In this document: positions 21,903-33,170 of the stretch, in pieces
How positions within the stretch are numbered: position 1 is the first letter of the stretch
How the letters are laid out: every line of letters starts with the position of its first letter
DNA from: Bimastos eiseni
Taxonomy: Eukaryota > Annelida > Clitellata > Crassiclitellata > Lumbricidae
Reading direction: 5' to 3'
Assembly: GCA_959347315.1 (NCBI GenBank)
Contig: OY365808.1
Coordinates: 1,606,107 to 1,670,106, forward strand
Length of the DNA: 64,000 nucleotides
Position numbers and translations under genes: made by a program
The notes under the pieces: model-generated
What the model saw: the letters and a program-made list of their open reading frames with translations, nothing else
Databases searched by the model: none
What the model was told of the DNA's origin: nothing

Positions 21903-24900
21903 TCACTCCAGCCGGACAACTGGTTTTACATTTCGGCCAGAACGAGTAACCCGCCCGCGATTTTCAACACCACGTCCACGACTCTTCCCTTCTGTCTGCC
22001 CTTTGCCGATGCTTCCAGTGTCAACCAGCGAAGACAGAGGTCCGCGTCCGCGAGTTTTACGTGTTTTACCAACCGGTGGATCTGGTTCAATAGAAGAGGA
22101 AGCGCAGTTTTGTCCAGAATTCTCAATGGAAACTGCTTTCTCCAAGGGTTCTTTGTCCTCATGTCCAGCTGGAGAAGGCTGCAGTACTTCGGGCAATGGA
22201 CACATCACTTCCTTCCACGGATCTGCAACAAAAGGTCGAATCTTGTGGTATAGATACCACTTCCTTGCATCATCCATCCCTGAAGATGTGATTGGAGTTG
22301 GCGCTTCCATTGGTAGTGCATCCCTGCTCTTGAAAAGCTGGAAAGGCACTTCTGGATCCTCAGGTGACACCCTGCCAAACACCATCCCAGGGTGAGCAGA
22401 ATCAAACCTGAAATGCATAATAATTGTATCATGTTCAAACAATTACAAAGTACTTCTCGCAGTGTAAACCAGTTAGAAGCACTCCAGTGTAAAAAACCCA
22501 ATGAACAAGTAGCTTGGAATCAAAGGTGAAATGAAATTAAAATAATATTTAAAGGGTCAGAACAGAATCAAAATAATATGCACAATAATTTTATCGTAAT
22601 TATAGATAACTTGTAGCATTATAGTTAAGTACTGCAATGACAGGCATTAATAATAATCTACAAATTTCCATGCATTTTCTCTGATGCACATGTAAGTGAA
22701 AAAAATTATGTAGTTGAATGTCACTTCATCTAACCTGAAATGCCGATGTTTTTTAATGCCCGAAAATGCCCGAAAATATGGCCGCAGATGTTCTTGCCAA
22801 TCTCCAACCGGGACCAAGGATGTTCCATCTTCCAGGCCAACAAGCTGACTCTGATTTACAGAAGCACTTCCATTCACCACAGATGCCATTTCTGACAGAG
22901 ATGACACTGCATGGCGTCTGAATGCCTGTTTCAGAAGCCCAAAACACCAATCCGGGGCAAACTTTGTGTGTCCTACGATTAAAAAATTCAACACTATAGA
23001 CTTGTGAAGACCAATGGCAACCCTCCATGCACAGTACCAAAGCATGAAACGATTCTTGTTTTGGCCTGAACAGTTATCACAATGAAGCTTGACATCAGTC
23101 TCACCAAATCCATAATGCTGAAAGAAATAATGCAAATAGGACACAACAGCATTCGAACCCTTACTGATGAGATGGGCTTCGTCAATCAGAAAGTTCACTT
23201 GTCGAGGAACCCCTTCACAGCAGACACCAAATATGCCTAACTTGCGTGGAACAAGGAAGTATATTGGTCCTGGCTGTAAAGGATCACTCGGCAAATGTAC
23301 TTGCTGTGCATAGTCAAAACTGTAGTGCATGGACATGCTGCGGCTACACGGAGCACTTGCTTGCAAATCAGAGAGACCGAATTCCAGGCATGTTGATTTT
23401 GCCTCGTCAACCATGGATTTGTAGAGTGATCGTTCAATCTGGACATCATTCAAATGCTGTTCTTGTTGACGAAGCCGGTCACCTGTGAAAAATATGTATT
23501 ATAATTAATTTAAAAACTAATAATTTATCGAGAGAACATCATTGGTCTTATATTTATACCATTGAATCTGTAAAGATTGAGATTTTCATTTCAACGAGGG
23601 GCAGCAGTGAACTAATTGAAACCTACAAGATTATAATTTGAAAGAAGGCAGTGCAGCTACAGGATTTTTTAATTAGCAACAAACAAGGCAATTCTGGACA
23701 TCATTATAAAATGTATGTTTAAGACACACCAAGGAAGAAAAGGGCAGAAATTCTTCAGTTCAACGGTTCTGGAATGATTTGGATGATGGAAGAGGAAGAT
23801 AGGAGAGATAGACACAGGTTAACTTGCAGTGCTTCTAACGTCTGAGCCATTTAAATCCATGTTATGTCATACGATACAATAAAACTGCAGTGCAATTGAG
23901 CATGATGGACTTGCTCAAGGTCAGTAAGCAGTAACTTCCTTGGACAAGGTTTGAAACCATGTTACAGGTCAAAAGCTCTAGTCAACCTGTCACCATTTAG
24001 TTAAGTGCAAATTGTAATCTCGTATGCAGACAAAGCTTGGTGCTCCTAATAACAACAAAACACTACAACAGCATTTCAAATTTCCCAAACAACTTACTTT
24101 CTTGCTTTTCTCTATAAAATCATAGAAAACTATGCAGTTCAAATCAAACCTTTTTCATGATCCTCGATATTGGCACTACGGTAGATCAACGTGTTGTTGT
24201 TTTGGCAAGTCCAACACAAATCAGTCATTGGCTTGCACGTCGTGATGAATGGAACGAGTTGAAGCCAGTACTGTTTGAAGGTCGAAAATCCAGCGACTCG
24301 TTTTCCATGTTGTTCCATGCACGTTTTGTATATGCCGTACACTTTGGTCTTGGTGTGGCTCGATGGCAGCAACTTGATATCATCTCGCTTAAATCCAGGA
24401 ACCCTTCCAGGAAGCATCATCGCATGCTCACTGGCATAATTTGTCAGGAAGCGAATGATATCTTCAATTTCGCTAAACTGAAAGCAGTGGGTGTTGTTCT
24501 TACGTCCACCGCTTTGTTTTTCATTTGGTGTTAAACCTTCTGTTTTATACCACTTGAGAATCCCCGTCAGTCTGTCCTGGCTAATCCCGTGGATGAACTT
24601 AAAGGTTGTACAGCAGATCTGACGGCTTTCCAAATAATATGATGTTCGCTGGTGTTGACGCACCTCTTGGCTGGATTTCCTGCTGCGACAAGTCTCATCG
24701 GACATGTTTATTGTGCAAGAAATTTTGCCGAGTAGCACCAACATTTGATCCCGAGGGACAAGTGCAGCCATTTCCATTCTACGCCTGACCATGTCCTCCG
24801 GAGCATACTGGCTACTGCATGGGAGTCCATTATTAAGTTTACATTGACATCTACAAATAAACAACCCATATACAAATATTTTTTTCTATTGATCAAATTC

Positions 24901-25887
24901 ATTTCAGTTTGCTTTTATAAAAGCCATGCAACAAAAAAGCAAAGCCAATGCTAAAAGCCTTCATTCAACACAAACAGCGATTTACAAGATTTATCAGCCG
25001 GTAAACTGCAATTATTGATTATTGAGAAGAATCCTGATAAAAAAATAAAATGCAATTGAAATACTAATTATTATTTCCTATCATTAACTTAATCAATTAA
25101 TGATAAACTTGTACATTGCACAATAAGGATTGTAAAAGATGAAGTAGTGCAAGAGAGGAAATGACACAACTTTTGCATTTATACCTGAATACTTAAAGAC
25201 AAGCTCAATAATACAGGTTGTAAACCTAACCGTTATGCCTAAGGTCTTATGAAAACGAGCACAGTGAGAAGAGGGTCTAAACCTAGCAGTAATGCCTGAA
25301 TATTTATAAAGACAAGCTCAACTAGAACAGGCTAACCTTTACAGTTATGCCTGAGACTTATAATAATAATTAGCTCAATAATTAGAGCTTAATTTCAACT
25401 GATTTTCGCATAGGAGTCGCAGTGAATCAGAAACAGTATGCGATTTCCTATAAACAAGGATCCTGTGGTGCAGTTAGAGCTTAGTTTAAACAGTGATTTT
25501 CGTATAGGAGTTGCAGTGAATCAGAAACGGTACGTCAATGTTTATAAACAAGGATCCTGTGGTGCACAGTATTTAAAAAATAATCGGGGCTTACCTGAAT
25601 TCAACCGCTTTCTGATATTCAACGGCATTGTCATCAGTTACGAACTCGCTAGATGTTTTAGCGTGCGTCATGACCGCTTCGAAATCCGAAACATTCATTT
25701 CATTTTCTTCTTGGTCATCTGAATCGTTGTTGGCATCAGATTCTGTCCGAAAATCATCATCACTGAAAACCTCGCTTTCATCGCGATCGTCATCGCGATC
25801 GATGATCAAATACTCTTGCAACAATTCGTGCACTTTTGCTCGATCCGACCCTTTAGCATTAATCAAATTCGCGATAATCTCTTCCAT
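21903..25887 (-). CDS. DUF7869-type transposon-like protein, four exons, intact frame
   Basis: Exons on the minus strand: 25887-25595, 24850-24150, 23482-22735 and 22407-21903. All introns are GT-AG (744, 667 and 327 bp) and the phases agree, giving 748 codons plus TGA. Start is the ATG at 25887. Exon 1 (residues 1-97) is acidic. Exon 2 opens with CQCK...C, has a possible helix-turn-helix near 169-205, and ends with PMTDLCWTCQ (about 305-314), probably metal binding. Exon 3 has SFDYAQ (Asp388), CDNCSGQNKN (Asp467) and GHTKFAPDWCFG (Asp509), the pattern I recall for DUF7869 proteins and a candidate RNase H-like acidic triad. Exon 4 has HFRF..AHPGMVF, WYLYHKIR and CPLP, then a basic RGRG tail. 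A transposase or domesticated derivative is inferred, not proven; no terminal inverted repeats were found. An NRF-1-like site lies upstream. Confidence 0.85.
23885..23990 (-). repeat. SINE fragment in intron 2
   Basis: GATGGACTTGCTCAAGGTCAG and GGACAAGGTTTGAAACC resemble the body and B-box side of the tRNA-SINE at 41285-41492. Confidence 0.45.
25185..25567. repeat. Tandem duplications inside intron 1
   Basis: 25381-25472 and 25474-25567 are two copies of a unit of about 93 bp (TAGGAGTCGCAGTGAATCAG / TAGGAGTTGCAGTGAATCAG; both end ACAAGGATCCTGTGGTGCA). Just before, 25185-25380 has three diverged copies of a shorter unit with AAAGACAAGCTCAA. The duplication ends about 27 bp before the splice donor of exon 1. 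Confidence 0.85.
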
Positions 25888-25972
25888 TTTCGAGAATTCA
25901 GTATTTCAAAATCAACAAACTAGATTGCATTCCGTGTGTGCGTGACATTTAAAGAGACCGGGTCATACCCAG

Positions 25973-25984
25973 TGCGCATGCGCA
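25973..25984. promoter_or_regulatory. NRF-1-like palindromic site upstream of the DUF7869-type gene
   Basis: TGCGCATGCGCA fits the metazoan NRF-1 consensus YGCGCAYGCGCR exactly and lies 86 bp upstream of the start ATG. No TATA box is evident between it and the ATG. NRF-1 sites commonly sit in TATA-less promoters of broadly expressed genes. Function here is inferred. Confidence 0.5.
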
Positions 25985-25999
25985 TAGCTGACCTTAAAA

Positions 26000-26790
26000 C
26001 CATCAGCCAACCGCAGTTCAAGATTGTATCACGTGATCAAATCACGCGCTCGGGTTGCTAACAAGGCATCGGATATTGTTTACATACGTCGACCTCCTTC
26101 TGGGCAAGCTGTGTGCGTAATAGATAAGCTAAGGTCATATGTTAATAATAGAACAGGAAAAGGAGATATTCGGCTTCCAAACGAGACCATGAAGGCGGGA
26201 AATCTCGAACCATAGCCTAATTAAATATGACAACAAAGATAGCGAAATTTGAACCGAAATTATGATTTTCCGTCTCGTAACATTATAGGGCTGTTGGTAA
26301 AAATCTTTTTTGAAGCCTTTATGAAAGTCCAAACAAAAGTTTTAGATATTATTTGTATTAAATATATATTTTTGTAATCGTTTCTGCATTAATATCAATT
26401 ACGACCGGTTTGAGGTTTCGTGTCATTTTTGGTCATTTAAAGCCTGATTGTAACCAGCGACATGCGACTGATTTTGCAAAATTTTTGCACATATAGTTTA
26501 AATCCTTTATCTTTATGTTGTCTTTCTTTCTTTAGTCTTTCTGTTTTGTTTCTTTCATTTGTGCTGTTATTGGTTCCATTTCTGCCTAACAGGTTGCTGA
26601 GACAACGATATTCGACATATGGTTGTTGTAGATATTTCATAACATATAAATGATTATTATATTTTATTCCTACGTATATAAACATACATATTGTATATAT
26701 ATATATATATATATACATACAATAATCCGATATTATCGATAAAAGGATGTTCCTGTGCGTCATATTTACTCTTCAATTCTGCGAGTTGTG
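26000..26790. other. Upstream flank of the gene; dispersed repeat
   Basis: 26565-26660 is the inverted counterpart of 10560-10640 (ATATTCGACATATGG, GAAATATG-type blocks) with a TA tract at 26695-26715. No exon candidate recognised. Confidence 0.5.
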
Positions 26791-26796
26791 CAGCTT

Positions 26797-26892
26797 AACG
26801 ACACTGTGATAACAAAGATCATTGGCATTGTCCTCCTTCATTACCCAGGCTTTGAACTTGCACTGGTAGAGTACAATCAATGGAGGAGTTTC
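26797..26892 (-). repeat. GTCGTTAAACTG-family short element
   Basis: CTTAACGACACTGTGATAAC, CATTGTCCTCCTTCATTACC, GCACTGGTAGAGTAC on the plus strand. Confidence 0.8.
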
Positions 26893-26894
26893 GA

Positions 26895-27605
26895 AGTAAT
26901 TAACGATAATTGCCTATAATATGTGGCTCAGGTAATAGCGAGCAAAGGTATATAAAATTATATTTAATAAAACGGTGTTTAGGGACATAATAATATTATT
27001 TAATGACTCGGATTTTAAGGACATAATGACTGCTCGTTGGTTCCTCATTCAAACAGGTATACAGTTAGGAGCCCTCTCTCCAATGCACAACTGCCTAGTT
27101 TGGGTAGTTCCAACCTACCTGAACTTTTTCTGCAATCTCATCTCCTCTTTTCCTGCAGTGCCTCCATGCAATCAACCCTTCCCGCGGACATCGCTTTGTT
27201 CCGCTTATGGGCTCTGCTATGAACAATTCAGGAGCTACCAAAAATGTAACAGTGCCGATCGACTTTGTAACTTTGTCACCACAGAGTTTCGTTAAACAGG
27301 AAATCCTTTCCAAACCCTCGATCATTCGATTTGTTGTGATAATGATAATTAAATCTTTAAGTATAATATTATTCAACCATTGAGTAAATTATGGGAGCTG
27401 TAAAAATTATGTCTGTTGAAACTACTGCTTGGATACAACAGGATGAGATAGTGTCAGACTGTTGGAATCCAGCCAATAACTAAATAAAATAGTAGGTCCC
27501 TAATTGCAGAGTACGCAAAGTCAACGGCTGTATTATGTAAGATGTCGTTAAACATTTGAAAATGCCGTGTTCTCTTTCGACACCTTTAAAGAGCTTTCAA
27601 GGCAC
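26895..27605. other. No gene; short repeat ends
   Basis: 26970 carries the GGTGTTTAGGGACATAATA motif; 27520-27556 a GATGTCGTTAAAC end. Frames at 26975-27376 overlap on both strands and show no domain. Confidence 0.4.
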
Positions 27606-27608
27606 TCT

Positions 27609-27736
27609 ATGAATGTAGATGATAAAATTGCTAGCTACTTCATCAATCTATATGAATGTAGATGATAAAATTGCTAGCTACTTCATCAATCTATATGAAT
27701 GTAGATGATAAAATTGCTAGCTACTTCATCAATCTC
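27609..27736. repeat. Three identical 43-bp tandem copies
   Basis: Copies at 27609-27651, 27652-27694 and 27695-27736 show no differences, implying a recent expansion. No spacers, so not a CRISPR array. Confidence 0.98.
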
Positions 27737-27749
27737 AACTCGCCACTGT

Positions 27750-27832
27750 TAGCACTCAAGCAGTGCAAGTCCCAAGCTTGAATAAAAGAGGAGAAACATG
27801 ATGATGATCTCTGCTACGACACAATTTTGACG
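27750..27832 (+). repeat. GTCGTTAAACTG-family short element, 3' end eroded
   Basis: AGTGCAAGTCCCAAGC, TTGAATAAAAGAGGAG and CTACGACACAATTTTGACG. Confidence 0.65.
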
Positions 27833-30253
27833 AAACACTCTATTTCAATGAAATACGAACTGTGGGAACTGAGAGAATTGCTCTATGTCGAAGTCAGCGG
27901 CCGTTGTTGTCCTACTGTGGCGTTCTACCACCCGAGCGCCTGCCCAGCGCTAACGGACGGCGTCGACTCCAGCTAGCTGACACATCTGGAGTCGCCCGAG
28001 TCACTTTCTTATCAAATCTCAATGCCAAATGGTAGCTCTCTATATCCACCAGGATGATCGCTCTCACCAGTATAGATTAAGGATGGGCCTCTTCTCCAAG
28101 AAAGGTAACACTGTTCAAATTAGTCACGAGGTCTGACTCTGCCTAGTCCGCGGTCGCCGGATGGGCAACGTTCTGAGGATGGCCGTACTCAAAACAGGGT
28201 TCATAATCATACCGGCAGGAGTCTTCCTCGCCTTGTCTACCTTCCAAGCTACTAGCCTTTTCTTCCTCTCTATCTGATGTCGTACCGTTCAGCGTCTTGT
28301 GACTCTGAAACTATCGCCATTTAGGGACACCAAACGTTCTCTTAAGTTACGAGGCTCAGACATATTTGAAACAAGTCCATAAGCCATATCGGCCTATACA
28401 ATTATCGGTAGCTAAATTCAACGTCTTGTACTCCTAGAGATTACTGTCCCCAATTCTCTAAACGCTGTCGTCCTAGACACTACAAATCTCATAGCTCTTC
28501 GTCATATCATGCTAAACACTTAGCTATCACGCCTTCTGCTGAACACGTATCTCTCGGCCTATTTCCGTGTATGGCATAACGGCCGCACACGTATATTTTA
28601 TCATGCACCCCAATTGGAAACCTGCGAAAGTAACTATGACTATTTTAGGTAGCCAAGTATATATATTTATGAAACCGTACAGAGAAAAGAATATGCGGAA
28701 ACACCCGCAATTATTGAGGTCTTCGGCACCAGTCACGACCATTTCTTGTAATCATCGAACGCACCAAAGGGATCACCATCCCTATATTTTATCGAACGTA
28801 TCCACTGGGGAACTTTCCCCGTATGTGCCAACGCTCCACCAGCAGCTCTCTCGGTGTGTACAGTTGCTGCTCCGGGAAACCACCCGGCTTGTATCTCTTG
28901 CGGCCACCCGAACTTTCTCGGTCTCGACCACCAGAACTTCTACGATTGCGGTCACCCGAATTTTCACGTCTCCGACAACCTGGGGAAAACCAGCAGGAGT
29001 AGCTGTGACCGAAAAAGGTAGTCAACAAGTATATTTCTCGGCCTGCTTTCATCTGTTATATACTTTAGTATCCTATCACCCAGACTCTCACATGTCTGTA
29101 ACTCTCAAGGACTGCGGTTATTCCTTTCATCGTAGGATCATCTAGATACTCGTCACCTAGAGCTCTGACCAACGGTAATGCACCAACTCTCGTTTCTCAG
29201 ACTCGATTCTCTCACAGGCACCTGAGGTAAGTATCACCACGTTACCTCTATGTTTTACACAGACCTGTATTATTATAATCACTTTCTCTGAAGCAATTGT
29301 ACTCTGTCTCTTATACACTGGAACGAACCACGGACAGATCTTTCGAGGAAGTCCCCGAAAATATTATGTAGTTAGATATACAACAAGATATTCTGCGGCT
29401 AGTCCCGCAAGTAGAAGCCTCGCGGGGAAACCGCGAGCCAAGATATTGCAACTAGATACACAAGTGAATAGATTTTTTGGAATTCGAGAGGAGTAACTGT
29501 GACCGACATAAGTAGCCAACAAGAATATTTTTCGAAAGACCGTAAGAAGACATAATGTGGGAAAACCGCGACCAAAGACATTGCGATCAGACACGCAAAT
29601 CAACAGATTGCTGGTAAACGAGGAGAGTAAGTATGACCACGTTAGGTAACCAAGTATAGATATATACGGGAAACCGTAAAGAGAATAGAATATGCGGAGA
29701 CGCCCGAAATTGATAAGGTTTTCGGCATCAATGGGAACTTTCCCTGTATCGAACGCACCAATGTGGTCACCCTCCCCGTATTTGTCGAATGTATTTATGT
29801 GTCTCAGTATGTGTCAATGGCTTCACCGGTAGCTCTATCGGTCTGTTTCCAACGGTTTCATGGGGCCGCCCTCCCAGTATTTTAACCAACGTATTCACTG
29901 GGGAACTCTTCCCGTATATTGTCTTAACGGCCGCCGAGGCCTCTCGATATAAACGTTCGGTTCCTCGGGGCTTTAACCGATCTCTATTTCTCACGGCGCC
30001 ACCGACGGGGTCACCATCTTCCCCGTTATCCCGTCATTCATTCATTTATTTCTCTCAATCGGGTCTCTACGCACTCTCGAACGGCACCCAGATCTGTGAG
30101 CATTTCTCACGATCAGTCTTTCCTCTGTCAGCCTGTTGACTCTTACGATCAGGGCACGGTCCGTCTTGCGATCCACGGCAGAAGGGCCCACCCTACCAGA
30201 TCAGCGAAAAGCAGCACCGGCCTGACCGCGAGAGCGGCTGTCACTAGAGGTGG

Positions 30254-30262
30254 TATTTATAT
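30254..30262 (+). promoter_or_regulatory. TATA-like box in giant element copy 1
   Basis: TATTTATAT, conserved at the equivalent place in copy 2 (51954-51962), about 270 bp before the right end. Confidence 0.45.
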
Positions 30263-30488
30263 GGCAACACGATCTCTGGAGCGGTACGAGAACCACTCTA
30301 CATATGAAGCAGTACGAACCACTGCTTCACATATATAGCGATGCACCCTATGTCAGGCTATACTCAAGCCAATTCATGCGTCTGCAAGCTATGCAATGAA
30401 CTAAAAACCGCCAATCGGTCCTCCCTCCTATACCAACACTGTAAGAAAATACACGTTCAATTAAGCGCTATGGCGAACCGATTATTTA

Positions 30489-30494
30489 AATAAA
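30489..30494 (+). terminator. Polyadenylation signal in giant element copy 1
   Basis: AATAAA 34 bp before the right end; the signal and its spacing are conserved in copy 2 (52192-52197). Confidence 0.5.
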
Positions 30495-30532
30495 TCATTC
30501 ATTCGTGCCTTGTGGCCTGTCCTCCACAGTAC

Positions 30533-30985
30533 GGTGTTGTTAAACGCTGAAACGAAAACTTTTTCAAACAATATTTCTCTGATCTAATACCATAAGATGT
30601 TGTTAACTGTCCGAATTAGCAACACTCAAAAAACTGTTTGCAACAGATGTCGATAAACACTGGATAGGTTACTATTTCTGGACAAAAATTCTCATCAAAG
30701 TCATTATGTTCGACTTTCGACAATGACAAATGAGTCCAATACACAAGTCTTAACTGGCGTCATATTAATCGGAATGACATTTTGACAATGAAAATCAGAC
30801 TTACATTAGAAACCATTTAGTCACCGATCTTAGATTAAAGCTAGTTTCCAGACGTGACCAAGGCAGCTATTTAACCTGAAATAAGCTAGCTGAAGTAAGT
30901 TAAGACGGCAAGGCAACATGAGATCAGGCAAAGCCACGAAGGTTACGCAAGGAAGGCTGAATGAAGTTAAGTTACACTAGGATGG
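30533..30985. other. No gene recognised
   Basis: Opens with the right half of the repeat split by the giant element (GGTGTTGTTAAACGCTG); ATAAGATGTTGTTAACTG follows near 30590. Otherwise no signal. Confidence 0.45.
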
Positions 30986-30989
30986 AGCT

Positions 30990-31620
30990 GCTCAAAATTA
31001 AGTCACCAGAGATTAAAAAATAACACAACAGAAACGTCCACCACTGTTTGTACACAATTAATCATAATCGGTTAATCCAGATAATCGCTCATCTAAAATG
31101 TGCCTTTTTGTCCTGTGTAGTCTCCTAAGAATCCTTCGACTGAGTCGAACAAGACACAACGGTAAATCTCTTTTTTCATTTTATTGCAGCCATTGAAACC
31201 ACAAAGTATCAAAATTTAGTATTCATCAATCAGCAACAACAGAGAGGGCAATAGTCCAACAACAGAGAGGACAATAGTCCAACAACAGAGAGGACAATAG
31301 TCCAACAACAGAGAGGACAATAGTCCAACAGCACCAGTCGATGTGTCTGCGTGAGACTCCCAGTGTAGACATCATCTGAACACCCACGATCAGACGCATT
31401 GCAACATGTTCTTCCAGAAGTACACGTATAATGGAGCACCAGAAGCCGCTATGCAAATTATCAAATAAATAATACCCGTATGCAGACGAGCACGCATGCG
31501 TAGAGGTACATTGGCAACACGTACGCGTGCATAATTATTAACACAACGTAGATACATATACACATTCTTGCATACATTCATGTATGGTATAGACGCACAT
31601 AATTATTATATTAATAGACC
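30990..31620 (+). repeat. Dispersed repeat shared with 8420-8900
   Basis: Same block order as the copy at 8420-8900, enlarged by a minisatellite (31233-31330). Ends in CACGCATGCGTAGAG and TATGGTATAGACGCAC. Confidence 0.65.
31233..31330. repeat. 23-bp minisatellite, four copies
   Basis: Unit AACAACAGAGAGGACAATAG plus TCC, almost identical copies; absent from the homologous repeat at 8420-8900. Confidence 0.95.
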
Positions 31621-33170
31621 TACATACGTTTAACTCCGCCACAAGATGGTAGATGGCGCAATCGTTCCATTTCTTAAGAGATCAATAGTTTTGATTATAC
31701 ATGTATATCACTGATGATGCAAACTTGCCGGACTGGAGCTCGTCAAGTAGGACTCGTTCGAGTAGCTAAACGATATTTATTTTTTTGGAAATTTTCACAT
31801 TTTTACTCAATTTTTAAGTTATGCGAGCCTGAAATGCGTGCAAATTTACGCTCTGTAGCTCCGACGGGAACCTACCGAAAAAGAGTTGAAAAAAAACTTT
31901 ACGCAAGCCAAGTCAAAGAAAAGAGTGCAAAGAAAGTCGTGTGTGTAGGTTTTTCCAAGCTAAGTGCCGCCCACATTTTGATGCCGTACAGAAAGCAAAA
32001 ATGATTTGAGTTTCCTATTAGTGTCGCTTCATTGTGAATCTTCGAACGTTTTAAAGGTGTTTATTTTTAATTCAAAATTCATCAACGCCATAATTCCTGT
32101 TAGTACGTGACATCTATCGGTAACACTTCTGTTCACGCATCATTCGGTTGTGGCTTCATTACCAAGGGTATGAAAAGTTCTGCGATATATAAACTCACTA
32201 TTACTCCTCGGCTTTCTAGAATGTCGGCCTTCTTCCACTTCAATTGAGTGGGATTGATTCTTTTATGAAGCGCGTACGTAATTGTGCCGAACATTGACGT
32301 GGGGATGCTCTATTTACGGGATACTCCATTTCGTGACATCGTCTCAAGGCAACAGCAGATTTTCTAAAAAAAAGGAAAATGAGATGAGATGTAGTTAATT
32401 ACAAACATCTTTTTAACGCTATCTTCTGAGAATATTTCAACTAAAGCTTACGCTGCAATTTTAATCGAACAGAACAATTTGTTCTGCCTTCAGAAATAGC
32501 CTATAATTTATAATCTACGCTAATAAAGAAATAAATAGAAATAAAATATCTCAATTTTGTGGTCAACACAATCGTTTTAAGCCCACAATTTACTAAAAAC
32601 CCCGGCAAAATGTTTTATACATTAAGCGTTTCGACGGAGAAAGAACTAAGCCCATCAGAATCTAATTCCTACTGAACAACGAATAACCATAGTAATAATA
32701 TATATAAGGTTGTTTAATACAGAACGTTACGAATACTCACGAAGTGATAATGATGTGAGAAGCTAGAGGTCCGATACTATAATTATGAATTGAATATGAA
32801 GTTAGGTAATTAATTAGTTATGTATACTATACTAGACAGATCTGACATACTATGATATCTGATATCTTCGGAAGTCAGACTGCCTCGTTCCTAATAGTGC
32901 TGTAGATTATAAGTGACTTTCCTCAGCCAAATAGGAAACTGGCCTATCCTAGAAAAGACTACTCTGATTGGTTAACTACTGACCACTCAAGGTATCCCTA
33001 GAATGTGGGCAGACTGTAAATGCTAGAGCCTACGCGAGTGACTGACATAACCTATACTGTCTGAATTAACGAATATACAGCTAAACTTAATGTATAATAA
33101 TGAACTATATATATAAATTGTTCAAGCCTATCTATTGTAACGTAATGTTCAGAATAATCACGGTTACATC
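31621..33170. other. No gene; dispersed-repeat pieces
   Basis: 32010-32165 is similar to 37060-37200 (ATTAGTGTCGCTT, GACATCTATCGGTAA, CGGTTGTGGCTT). 32280-32460 is similar to 40070-40235 (ACTCCATTTCGTGA, CGTCTCAAGG, CTTTTTAACGC). The 96-codon frame at 31714-32004 has no recognised domain. Confidence 0.45.

Larger units (their letters stand above)
27916..30528 (+). mobile_element. Giant solo-LTR-like element, copy 1 (2.6 kb)
   Basis: Starts TGTGGCG and ends CTCCACA, a 7-bp inverted terminus with one mismatch. It is flanked by CTAC (27912-27915) and GTAC (30529-30532), matching at 3 of 4. Homologous over its length to 48862-52231. A TATA-like TATTTATAT lies at 30254-30262 and AATAAA at 30489-30494, 34 bp before the end, the order expected for U3-R-U5 of an LTR. 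The interior is non-coding and holds short hairpins (CGCGGGGAAACCGCG) and four modules resembling 28S rRNA (28627, 28995, 29490, 29620). It split a GTCGTTAAAC-type repeat, whose halves abut it. Frames inside, such as 28567-29145, are not shared coding sequence. A DNA transposon with 4-bp duplication is the alternative. Confidence 0.7.

Noticed and set aside
27609..27736. CRISPR-like array
   Set aside because: Repeats are directly adjacent without spacers and the genome is eukaryotic.
28567..29145. 192-codon frame, and the similar 170-codon frame at 50133-50645
   Set aside because: Both lie in the non-coding interior of the giant element; similarity follows DNA homology, the frames start at different places and no domain is seen.
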